A stretch of 25,596 bases of DNA from a virus, in the IMG/VR virus record IMGVR_UViG_3300044629_000188, positions 1 to 25,596 of that record. One strand, written 5' to 3'. Position numbers and translations under genes: made by a program. Below are positions 7,231-14,339 of the stretch, in pieces (the stretch's first letter is position 1; every line of letters starts with the position of its first letter). Below the pieces are notes generated by a model. That model saw only the letters and a program-made list of their open reading frames with translations, did not search any database and was not told the origin of the DNA.

Positions 7231-8280
7231 TTACTTCAGCGTGGTGCGAGTTTGGATCATACCGTCTTTGCCGTATTCTTTGTCGAGCAGATTGGCTTCA
7301 ATGCCGTTGAATGCAGGTTGCGGTTTGCCACCAGCCGCTGCAGCCTTCGCTGCTCGCCACTTGTTGTCGCCGAGATACTCCATGTCGCCTTTACCGGGCA
7401 CAGGTACAACTTGACCGACAGTATACTTCTCGCCACCACCACCACCACCACCCGGCGTACCTGCACCCTTGCCACCAGTCGCCGCTGTCATTTGCGTCAG
7501 CACGTTATCGCGGGCAGCTTTTGCCTTTTCGATCGTACCAGCGTCTGTCATCGGATCGGCGATCGTCTTGTTCAGCTTTTCCAGAGTGGCCGACAGGTTC
7601 AGGTGCTTCGCGAACTCGGACGTATCGTTGCCTACATCCACACGGAACTGCTTGAGCTTCAGCGCGTCTTTTTCCATCTGCTGTTTCGCGGCGGCGATCA
7701 GATCAGGATCGTCCTTGAGCGCGACCAACCGTTCGTACTCGCTCTTGTTCGTGACGTAGGAATCCGACGTAGCGGCAAAGTCTTTCGCTTCCTGCGCCTT
7801 CAGACCAAGCTGTGCCGCCTGCTGACGAATCGTGGCGTCATGGAACCGTTTCGTCTCTTCGTGCGTCGCCTTCCACTTCTCATCAGCAGACTTCTGCGCA
7901 GCGGCCTGTGTGGTACGCAATTCGTGCTTGTCGTCAGATCGATCAGCAGCAGCATATTCCCGCTCGCTGTGGTCAATCATGCCGACCTTACTCAGCGCAT
8001 CACCACGATCACGACGATATTCGCCTTCGGTCTTTGCCCGTTCCGTCACACCGAGCGACGAACCGTCTTCGGTCGGACCGGCAATCTCGACAGTCTTGTT
8101 GCGCGATACACCAGCAAGCACCGCAGCAATACGTGCCTGCTTGTCCTGTTCGACCTTGGACTTTAGCGCCTCAAGATTCGTCGCGTCCTCAAGGTTTCGC
8201 TCACGCTTGATCGAGTCGCTGATAAGACCGGCACCTGCGCCGGCCGCTGCTGCTACACCTGCTCCAAAGTCCCAAGGCAT
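7231..8280 (-). CDS. Internal virion protein, coiled-coil (putative)
   Basis: 349 aa. The ATG follows GGAG at about 6 nt, immediately after the previous gene's stop. The N-terminus MPWDFGAGVAAAAGAGAG is a glycine/alanine-rich hydrophobic segment (1-20). Residues about 22-250 are highly charged and helical, rich in Lys, Glu, Asp and Ala, and probably form a coiled coil. A run of seven glycines near residue 280 links to a C-terminal part with YTVGQVVPVPGKGDMEYLGD, which looks like a small beta fold. No enzyme motif was recognised. Length, composition and position directly before the giant gene suggest an internal core or ejected protein comparable in role, not in sequence, to T7 gp15. The family is not recognised. 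Confidence 0.8.
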   Translation of the reverse strand: MPWDFGAGVAAAAGAGAGLISDSIKRERNLEDATNLEALKSKVEQDKQARIAAVLAGVSRNKTVEIAGPTEDGSSLGVTERAKTEGEYRRDRGDALSKVGMIDHSEREYAAADRSDDKHELRTTQAAAQKSADEKWKATHEETKRFHDATIRQQAAQLGLKAQEAKDFAATSDSYVTNKSEYERLVALKDDPDLIAAAKQQMEKDALKLKQFRVDVGNDTSEFAKHLNLSATLEKLNKTIADPMTDAGTIEKAKAARDNVLTQMTAATGGKGAGTPGGGGGGGEKYTVGQVVPVPGKGDMEYLGDNKWRAAKAAAAGGKPQPAFNGIEANLLDKEYGKDGMIQTRTTLK

Positions 8281-8281
8281 G

Positions 8282-8800
8282 TTATGCTCCTTGCATGTGT
8301 TGTTGCATCTTCGCGGCGATCGCGGGGTCTTTCATCGCCTCAGAGGTCTTGCTGAGAATCTGGTCGAAGTTGCCGCCAGACCCCTTCATCACAGTTTCCG
8401 ACATGGCACGTGTTGCCGTTTCCAGATCAGCCGCCGTACCTTCGATACGACCGGTCTGCTTCATGTAGTCAAGAATCTCGGTGAGCAAGACACCGGTTGC
8501 CGGCCCGATCAGCGCCTTCGGTAACGTGCCGCGACTCTCGCGCATGAGCACACTCAACAGTTCAGCAGCGCCAGCACCTGCGGCTGCTGCAGGATTGTCG
8601 GACGATTGCAACCGCTTCTCGACTGCGCTGTTGGTTGTCTTGTCATACAGAATTTTCTGTCCAGCAAGAATGATCCGCTGCAGCGAGGCTTGCTGGTCGG
8701 CTGGCACCTTCTGCTCGAAAGCCGCACGGGTCTTTGCAATTACGTCACCGCCGTCAGTGGCGGGTGCGGGTGCAGCGGTACTGTCGTCGATAAGTCCCAT
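8282..8800 (-). CDS. Small helical virion-associated protein (putative)
   Basis: 172 aa from the ATG at 8800, 2 nt after the upstream stop and preceded by GAGGG; a TTG at 8806 could add two residues. After a Pro/Ala-rich N-terminus (to about residue 18) the protein is mostly predicted helix, with GLIDDS at the start and a Met/Gln-rich tail. No motif gives a reaction. It sits between two internal-virion-like genes and the spacing shows it is translated with them, so a structural or core role is likely. Family not recognised. Confidence 0.75.
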   Translation of the reverse strand: MGLIDDSTAAPAPATDGGDVIAKTRAAFEQKVPADQQASLQRIILAGQKILYDKTTNSAVEKRLQSSDNPAAAAGAGAAELLSVLMRESRGTLPKALIGPATGVLLTEILDYMKQTGRIEGTAADLETATRAMSETVMKGSGGNFDQILSKTSEAMKDPAIAAKMQQHMQGA

Positions 8801-8802
8801 GA

Positions 8803-9849
8803 TCAAGCCCTCGTTTGAATAAAACCAGCCGGTCGAACGCCCGCTGCTGTAACCGGCGTCTTGTTGTAGATCGGTGCGTTGCGATTTACGGAGAAACCAC
8901 CGACAGTCGGTATCGCATTAGCATTAGCCGCCTGCGTCTGCATTTCGGCAGTACGTGCATCGTAGAGATTGGCCGTCGAATTGCTGGCCCGTGCTTGTGC
9001 GTCCAGTGCTGCCGCTTTTTCAGACGATTGGTACATGCCGGCTATGCCGGTAAGTGCAACCTGCGAAAGTTCTTTGTTCTCCTTGCCGAACTTCAGAATC
9101 TTGTCGAACAGACTTGGGCCTGTGTTGATACCATCTGCTGCAGCTTTAACGGCGGCGGCTGTTTTTTCAGGCGACGCGACACGGCTCATCAGCGAGGGTT
9201 CGCCAGATGCAGTTGCTGCAGTGTCAAGCGCAGGATTGGTCGCAGCGACAGCATCGGCAGACGCACCGGGTGTAGCGCCGGCCGCTGTACCGTCCACAAG
9301 CTGCATGGTCGGCTCGCTGACCAGACCAGTCGGTGACGCCTCGACGCCCGGTGCAAGCATACCTGACGTGTCTGCTGCACTGGTAGCGTGTGCGAGGTTC
9401 AGATCGCCGGTAGCGATCGGCGCGCTGCTGGCGCTCACGTCAGCAACCTGACTGGATGTCATACCATCAACCATTGTGGCACTGTCGGCCGTCGTCGCAG
9501 CAGAACTGATGTTGCTTGCGGTAGATGACGCAAAGGACTGATTGATCTCACCTGCCCACGATTTCATTCCCTCACCAAACATGCCGCCCTGCGCCATCGT
9601 GCCGAAACCACCGACGAGGCCCATGACGCCACCGATCTTGGCGAGGTCGGAATTACCCGTCACCATGCCGACGACGCTGACGACAGCACCGATAGCCGCG
9701 ATCGTCTCGAAGGCTGTCGCCACCGCAAAGAATGCGGTTACCGGTTCGTTACGCTCACCAAACGCAGGACCGCCGAACGGATCGCCGATCGGCGCGTCAA
9801 GTGACCATGCTCGCGTCATTGCGCGCGACAGGTAAGTTTTCTTAAACAT
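8803..9849 (-). CDS. Internal virion protein with hydrophobic N-terminus (putative)
   Basis: 348 aa, starting inside the last 8 bases of the upstream gene after a GAAAGGA site. Residues about 38-90 (FFAVATAFETIAAIGAVVSVVGMV onwards, alternating hydrophobic and glycine residues) could form one or two membrane-active helices. Residues about 105-240 are a low-complexity Ala/Ser/Thr linker. The C-terminal KFGKENKELSQVALTGIAG and SEKAAALDAQARA segments are helical and resemble podophage internal proteins. A hydrophobic segment followed by a helical tail fits a protein ejected to build a conduit through the host envelope; this is an inference from context. No catalytic motif seen. Confidence 0.8.
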   Translation of the reverse strand: MFKKTYLSRAMTRAWSLDAPIGDPFGGPAFGERNEPVTAFFAVATAFETIAAIGAVVSVVGMVTGNSDLAKIGGVMGLVGGFGTMAQGGMFGEGMKSWAGEINQSFASSTASNISSAATTADSATMVDGMTSSQVADVSASSAPIATGDLNLAHATSAADTSGMLAPGVEASPTGLVSEPTMQLVDGTAAGATPGASADAVAATNPALDTAATASGEPSLMSRVASPEKTAAAVKAAADGINTGPSLFDKILKFGKENKELSQVALTGIAGMYQSSEKAAALDAQARASNSTANLYDARTAEMQTQAANANAIPTVGGFSVNRNAPIYNKTPVTAAGVRPAGFIQTRA

Positions 9850-10198
9850 GGTTCATCCTTTCGATCCGATAATAAATGTCGTTGGCGTCACGATGCGACT
9901 CAACGAAACCCAACCGTGCAACAAACTCCTGACTTGCCGTTCGCCATACGGGAACCCGTGTAACCGCATGCCCGTACCTAGCTATAACTCCACCGAGGTG
10001 CTGCCGCAACATACTGCGCGTGCCTTGCTCGCCGTGCTTCCATGCTACGTGAATCTCGTCATCTCGCGTGAGCACGACTCCAATCAACAGCCCGTCGTGA
10101 AAAACTGGATGTCGCGTGAAACTTGACAGCGCCTGCAGATACTCTTCCTTCGTGCAAAACAAAAAGCCCGACACCTGCAACCACAGCAGGTCGTCCAT
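9842..10198 (-). CDS. GNAT-like acetyltransferase-fold protein
   Basis: 118 aa from the ATG at 10198, whose A is the last base of the upstream TGA; a GTG at 10201 is an alternative start. The region EIHVAWKHGEQGTRSMLRQH, then a helix, then VPVWRTASQEFVARLGFVES and DIYYRIERM follows the order of the second half of a GNAT fold: strand, glycine-containing turn, helix, strand, 'N/S-x-x-F-x-x-x-x-G-F' region and final strand. At about 118 aa it is short for a GNAT enzyme and the acetyl-CoA loop is atypical, so it may be non-catalytic. T7 gp13, in the equivalent place before the core genes, is as I recall also related to this fold. Confidence 0.7.
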   Translation of the reverse strand: MDDLLWLQVSGFLFCTKEEYLQALSSFTRHPVFHDGLLIGVVLTRDDEIHVAWKHGEQGTRSMLRQHLGGVIARYGHAVTRVPVWRTASQEFVARLGFVESHRDANDIYYRIERMNHV

Positions 10199-10944
10199 CA
10201 CACAACAGCCGGTGCCGCACTGAAGTTAAGCAGCTCACCGAGATTCATGTTGCCGATCGCGCCGGCAATCTCGAAGCCCTGCTTCATCAGGTAGAACTGG
10301 TTATCGACCGCAGCCTGCTTTGCTGCCAGTGTCATATCCTTGTTCGCCTGAATATCCGAGATGTTCTTGACGGTCTGCTTATACATCTCGCTGGCCGTTG
10401 CCGAGTTCTGCATGGTCGTCTTGTAGTCAGCTTCGATTGTGGCAAGCTGCGTCTTCATTGCCGCGTCCATGTTTGACTTCATCGCATCGACGGTTGCAGA
10501 CAAGTTGCGACCGGACATATCGTTGATGCCGGCCGTGTTGGTCTTGAGTGCCTCGTTCTGGTAAGCGAGGTTCTGCTTTGCATTCGTGTCATAGACCGAC
10601 GCGTCAGCCTGTGCGATTGGCAGCGCAGCCGCGTATGCTGCTTGGTCGCTGGCCGTCACCGCGAGGGACGAATTGAACAGGCCGCGCGAGTTCATCTGCT
10701 GGTTCGCGCTGGTCCGTGCCATCTGCATGTGGGGCGAGTCGGTTTCGATCAGACCTCTCATCTGACCGGCGACAGTCTCTTGCGTCGGATCGACGGTGCG
10801 CTGTGCCGAGTTGTACGTAGCGGCCTGACCGACAGGCGGGGTGACGGCAGGAAACGTCGTGCCGTCCGTATTGGCGACCGTGCCGGGCACTGCCGTTGCG
10901 GGAGGTACGAGCGGTGTGTCAATCAAACCGTTTTGGATACTCAT
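10198..10944 (-). CDS. Podophage internal virion protein family (putative)
   Basis: 248 aa, ATGA-coupled to the upstream membrane protein, with GGAGG about 9 nt before the ATG. The N-terminal 50 residues are Pro/Thr-rich. Residues about 58-115 carry VAGQMRGLIETDSPHMQMAR, NSRGLFNSSLAVTASDQAA and PIAQADASVY, a signature I recognise from virion proteins of many podophages ('SPL...A...A...RGL.NSS'). Residues about 120-210 are helical and rich in Ala, Asn and Gln; the C-terminus is hydrophobic. Probable role is a core or tail-interior protein released during DNA ejection. The signature is fairly convincing, the mechanism is not established from sequence. Confidence 0.8.
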   Translation of the reverse strand: MSIQNGLIDTPLVPPATAVPGTVANTDGTTFPAVTPPVGQAATYNSAQRTVDPTQETVAGQMRGLIETDSPHMQMARTSANQQMNSRGLFNSSLAVTASDQAAYAAALPIAQADASVYDTNAKQNLAYQNEALKTNTAGINDMSGRNLSATVDAMKSNMDAAMKTQLATIEADYKTTMQNSATASEMYKQTVKNISDIQANKDMTLAAKQAAVDNQFYLMKQGFEIAGAIGNMNLGELLNFSAAPAVV

Positions 10945-11255
10945 TTACAATGACCTCCGTTTTCAAATGGATCGAGCCAGTTGCTGCAAAAGTAATACGC
11001 AACATCGGCTCGCCAGTTATCGACACGTTTCAGTCTGCCGCATTTCTGGCTGAACGTCCATTCCTGCGGCGCGTCGACCATGAGCAGCGAGGCAAGCAGA
11101 TTGAGCAGGATGTCGACGAGCCAGCCGATCGTGACGACGACCGCACCGACAATCTTGACCTCGATGCGTAGCGTTTTCCAGTTCGCCTTGAGTGCGGTGT
11201 AGGCGAGGAAAAACACCCACACCACGAAGGGGAGGGATAGAGCAAGCCAGATCAT
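10941..11255 (-). CDS. Two-helix phage inner-membrane protein
   Basis: 104 aa, ATGA overlap with the upstream gene and a GGGAGG site. Residues about 1-22 (IWLALSLPFVVWVFFLAYTAL) and 34-60 (VKIVGAVVVTIGWLVDILLN onward) are two clear membrane segments. The soluble C-terminus has EWTFSQKCGRLKR and ends in WLDPFENGGHCK. Proteins with this layout and a closing D-P-F-x-x-x-G-H-C motif occur in many proteobacterial phages near tail and lysis genes; I know no proven function. Size and topology would allow a holin, but no endolysin or spanin is visible nearby, so this is only one possibility. Confidence 0.75.
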   Translation of the reverse strand: MIWLALSLPFVVWVFFLAYTALKANWKTLRIEVKIVGAVVVTIGWLVDILLNLLASLLMVDAPQEWTFSQKCGRLKRVDNWRADVAYYFCSNWLDPFENGGHCK

Positions 11256-11707
11256 TCGTTGATCCTCCCGGTGCGTTTGGTGATCGTCAGATCGTTGAAC
11301 GCCTTGAACTTGGCGTAAGCGTGGGAGTAATTTGGATGCTGCGGATCAAGCATGTCGACCTCTGAGATGCCTACCGTCTGAGCGAGAAGCTTCTGTACCC
11401 CAAGCATGAACTCTCTCTGAGTGCGGTGGGTAATTGGCGTGCTGGACTCCATCGCAAGGATTTCATCGTTGATCACCTTGTTGTGATCCCGTGTTGCACC
11501 GTTGGCGAAGTGGGCGAGGATGACAGGCTCGACTAAGTTCTCCGGCTCCTCGTATTCCTTCTGGCCTGTTCCGACATAGTTGGAATAGAACACCACACTA
11601 TTTCCAGCGGTGTCGATGTGCCAGCCATCCGGCCCAATTGCTGCAACAAGTTCCTGCCGCAGGATTTCGGCGTCGAAGGACTGACCTTCTTGTAGTATAT
11701 AAATCAT
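11252..11707 (-). CDS. Hypothetical protein downstream of the tail fiber
   Basis: 151 aa from the ATG at 11707, chosen because an AGGAG sits about 7 nt upstream and the start is 1 nt after the tail-fiber stop; an ATG at 11743 would add 12 residues but has no better site. The N-terminus MIYILQEGQSFDAEILRQEL is followed by GWHIDTAGNSVVFYSNYVGTG, a REFMLGVQKLL helix and HAYAKFKAFNDLTITKR. No signal peptide or membrane segment. Its place after the fiber gene suggests a fiber assembly helper or a tail-associated protein, but I do not recognise the family. Confidence 0.7.
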   Translation of the reverse strand: MIYILQEGQSFDAEILRQELVAAIGPDGWHIDTAGNSVVFYSNYVGTGQKEYEEPENLVEPVILAHFANGATRDHNKVINDEILAMESSTPITHRTQREFMLGVQKLLAQTVGISEVDMLDPQHPNYSHAYAKFKAFNDLTITKRTGRINE

Positions 11708-11708
11708 A

Positions 11709-14339
11709 TTAACTCCTTGCTTCCACGGTGAGGTTGCGTGCATAGCTAATTGCTGTCACTGAAGTTGATGCAGGGGAGCCATACAGACCCTCAACTTTAT
11801 GCAAGCCTGTTTTAAATGTTTGCGTCACTGATGGTGATATGACCATTACGCCATTAGCCGTTGGCGCAGTTGCGTACAGCATGGCAGGGGTTGTCGCATT
11901 TGATGGTGTAATAATTACACCATCAACACGCAATCCACAACTGCTGTTATTTCCAGAGGTTGCATTATTTAGACTTGAGTACATCTGAGCATCCAAGTCA
12001 CTTCCAATTAGATATAACTCCATATCTGGAAGCAGCACAGCACTCGGGCTAGAGGTAGAAGGATTCGTAGTCACCCCTCTCCGAACCTCTCGCTGCACCA
12101 CCTGTTCAAACTGATAATTCCTCGGCACACCGCACAGTTGCTTCACGCTAACCGGAGTACCGGAATTCCACAGACTCGGGAACAGTGCAGACTTATCACC
12201 TGACCAATGTGCGAACTCGGAGCAGGTGTTGCTGCCTGCGGTGGGGAGAAGCATTCCGCCTTGGTAGTATTTGACGTATGACCAGATGGCGTCGGCATTA
12301 CCGCTTGCCGCTGAAGAACCATCACCAAAGTACACCGCAGCAGAACCGCCACTACCGGCAGCTTTCCCTGTTCCATCCACAATCAATTTGCCGTTGCAGA
12401 ACAGGTAGTAATCCGATCCCTTGGCTTGAAGCACAAACACATTTTCTTGCGACTTGAAGTCACCTTGGTATGTGAATTGAACCGCACCACCGGCATCGGT
12501 TGTCAGGAAATACTCTGCAATGTTGATGCGGAAGCTGTTCGTGTTATCCGTAACCTGAAACACTACAGATTGATCGCCAGTGTTAGGCGAATAAGGAACA
12601 CGAACCTTGAATGCGACAGCCCATCCGGTTGCGCTTACAAGCGACATTCCGGTTTTTGCGTAATACCTAGAGTCAGTAGAAGCAAACCCTGCAAAGCTCT
12701 GGTACAACTTGTTGTTCTGGATGCTGAAGTAGGTAGATTCCGTACCGCCTCCAGTGAATGTCCACCCCTGCGCTGACGGCAGACTCGTCATCTGCATGTC
12801 CTGCGTCCAAGTCGGAGCAAGGCCGAAGCCATCACCGAGTCGGCAATTACCCAACTTAGCAAAGTTCACGTCCATCGTGAATGTCTGCGCCGTCAGCGGA
12901 GTTCCTACAGACACACCATCGACATAGAGTGTGGCGTAGTCGGCACCATCGCCCACAGTACGAACACGAATGCCAACATCGTGATTGCCACTTGCGACAC
13001 TGCCCGTACCCGTGACAGTAGCGACGGTGCGATCTGCTTCATAGATCGTTAGAACAGGGTAGCCACTGGCATTGATGGTGAGCGTGATCCGGTCATGGTC
13101 AAGACCGTAGGTAAAGTCCCATACGTTCGTGGATACTGCAAAGGTTCCGCGATAGAGAACGCTGCACGTCTTTCCATCGTAGAAGTTGACAAGAGGCTGC
13201 GCCACGCTGCGCGACTGATTGACCGGAGTACCGGGATTGAAGCAGAGCTTGTAATCGAACATACCACCGGATTGAATCAGGGAGTTTGCGGAGAGGTTTT
13301 GGATGAGGAAGCAGAGCGCAATCGTTGTGGTAGGCGTCCATACGGGGGCAGACGTACCCGCATTGTAATAGCCGTGCGGATACTTTTTTGCTGATGTGTA
13401 TTTCCAGACGAAGTAGTTAGATGCGTCTGTAGTTCCCATCGTCCCTAGCAAATGGTATTGCGTATTGGCGTTTATGGTTCCAGTAAATTGAATCGGATAC
13501 CATTCGCCATCCGTCTTGCTTGTAACTAACCTCCCCCCGATTGTTCCACTGATTAAATCTGCACCAGTTGGTGAGCCGCCTGAGTTAGCTCTAAACGACA
13601 ATGTTAGTGCCGCAGGGGGATTACCTACCTTGTATAACTTTACCCAGACAACTGGATTTGTCAGGTTTTCAGAAACAATGAACCCTTGAGTGAGATAGTA
13701 GACGCTTGCGGCAGAGCTAATCTGAGCAGCAGCGTTGTCCTCAATATTCCCAGTCGCCACGCTTCCAAAGCTACCATCCGGCAACGTACCCCACTGCGCT
13801 CCACCCCACTGCTGATTGAACCAGCTAGGGAGCCAGCCTGAACGGTACATGTCTTGGAAGGCTGAACCTGCGGCGGGATAGTAGTAGCCGGTGAGGGATT
13901 GTTCTGTATTTATTGGGTTGCTCAGAGATGCGTACAGCGTGTCGAAGTACACCTTAAGTGTTGCCTTCAGATTCGCCCATGTGACTTTTCGTAACAGACC
14001 TGACACACTATCCCATATACCAACTTCGTCAGCGTCGACCGGCGTTGCTTTATTTGTTGCCGCGTGTATGGTTGCTGCGATATCAACAAGATAATCAGTA
14101 CCAGCTATCGCAATAGTAGGGATACCGGTCGTGCTTATCTTCAATAGCCCGTCACCGCCAGTCGCAACCATTGCTGAGCCACTTGCGTTGATGTATACGA
14201 TCTTGTACCCATTACCAGTAAGTGCCGGCATCTTGTCGAAGCCGGCTGCAATGGCCGCAAACTCGGCCCTCATATTTGGCGTAACAACTTGACTGCCTTG
14301 CGCCGGAGTCCCGCTCGCATTAAAGAAATCGTTTGACAT
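11709..14339 (-). CDS. Tail fiber protein with lectin-like modules
   Basis: 876 aa, starting in the TAATG overlap with the hub gene. Residues 1-145 are the virion-proximal part, including NKATPVDADEVGIWDS and a LLRKVTWANLKATL segment typical of phage fibers. Residues about 200-350 (VVWVKLYKVGNPPAALTLSF, GSPTG, ANTQYHLLG) resemble a choice-of-anchor or carbohydrate-binding jelly roll. Residues about 380-510 (LVNFYDGKTCSVLYRGTF, DHDRITLTI, ATLYVDGVSVG) and about 530-695 (YFSIQNNKLYQSF, YYLFCNGKLIVDG) look like two laminin-G/concanavalin-like sandwiches. Residues 700-876 are a unique C-terminal head, probably receptor binding. No catalytic depolymerase motif is evident. Base composition is lower in GC than the neighbours (22 of 60 G+C at 13621-13680), which suggests exchange between phages. 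Confidence 0.85.
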   Translation of the reverse strand: MSNDFFNASGTPAQGSQVVTPNMRAEFAAIAAGFDKMPALTGNGYKIVYINASGSAMVATGGDGLLKISTTGIPTIAIAGTDYLVDIAATIHAATNKATPVDADEVGIWDSVSGLLRKVTWANLKATLKVYFDTLYASLSNPINTEQSLTGYYYPAAGSAFQDMYRSGWLPSWFNQQWGGAQWGTLPDGSFGSVATGNIEDNAAAQISSAASVYYLTQGFIVSENLTNPVVWVKLYKVGNPPAALTLSFRANSGGSPTGADLISGTIGGRLVTSKTDGEWYPIQFTGTINANTQYHLLGTMGTTDASNYFVWKYTSAKKYPHGYYNAGTSAPVWTPTTTIALCFLIQNLSANSLIQSGGMFDYKLCFNPGTPVNQSRSVAQPLVNFYDGKTCSVLYRGTFAVSTNVWDFTYGLDHDRITLTINASGYPVLTIYEADRTVATVTGTGSVASGNHDVGIRVRTVGDGADYATLYVDGVSVGTPLTAQTFTMDVNFAKLGNCRLGDGFGLAPTWTQDMQMTSLPSAQGWTFTGGGTESTYFSIQNNKLYQSFAGFASTDSRYYAKTGMSLVSATGWAVAFKVRVPYSPNTGDQSVVFQVTDNTNSFRINIAEYFLTTDAGGAVQFTYQGDFKSQENVFVLQAKGSDYYLFCNGKLIVDGTGKAAGSGGSAAVYFGDGSSAASGNADAIWSYVKYYQGGMLLPTAGSNTCSEFAHWSGDKSALFPSLWNSGTPVSVKQLCGVPRNYQFEQVVQREVRRGVTTNPSTSSPSAVLLPDMELYLIGSDLDAQMYSSLNNATSGNNSSCGLRVDGVIITPSNATTPAMLYATAPTANGVMVISPSVTQTFKTGLHKVEGLYGSPASTSVTAISYARNLTVEARS

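Noticed and set aside
7228-8166. Plus-strand open frame of 312 codons opposite the 349-aa gene
   Set aside because: The minus frame has a good ribosome site and coherent composition; the plus frame has neither.
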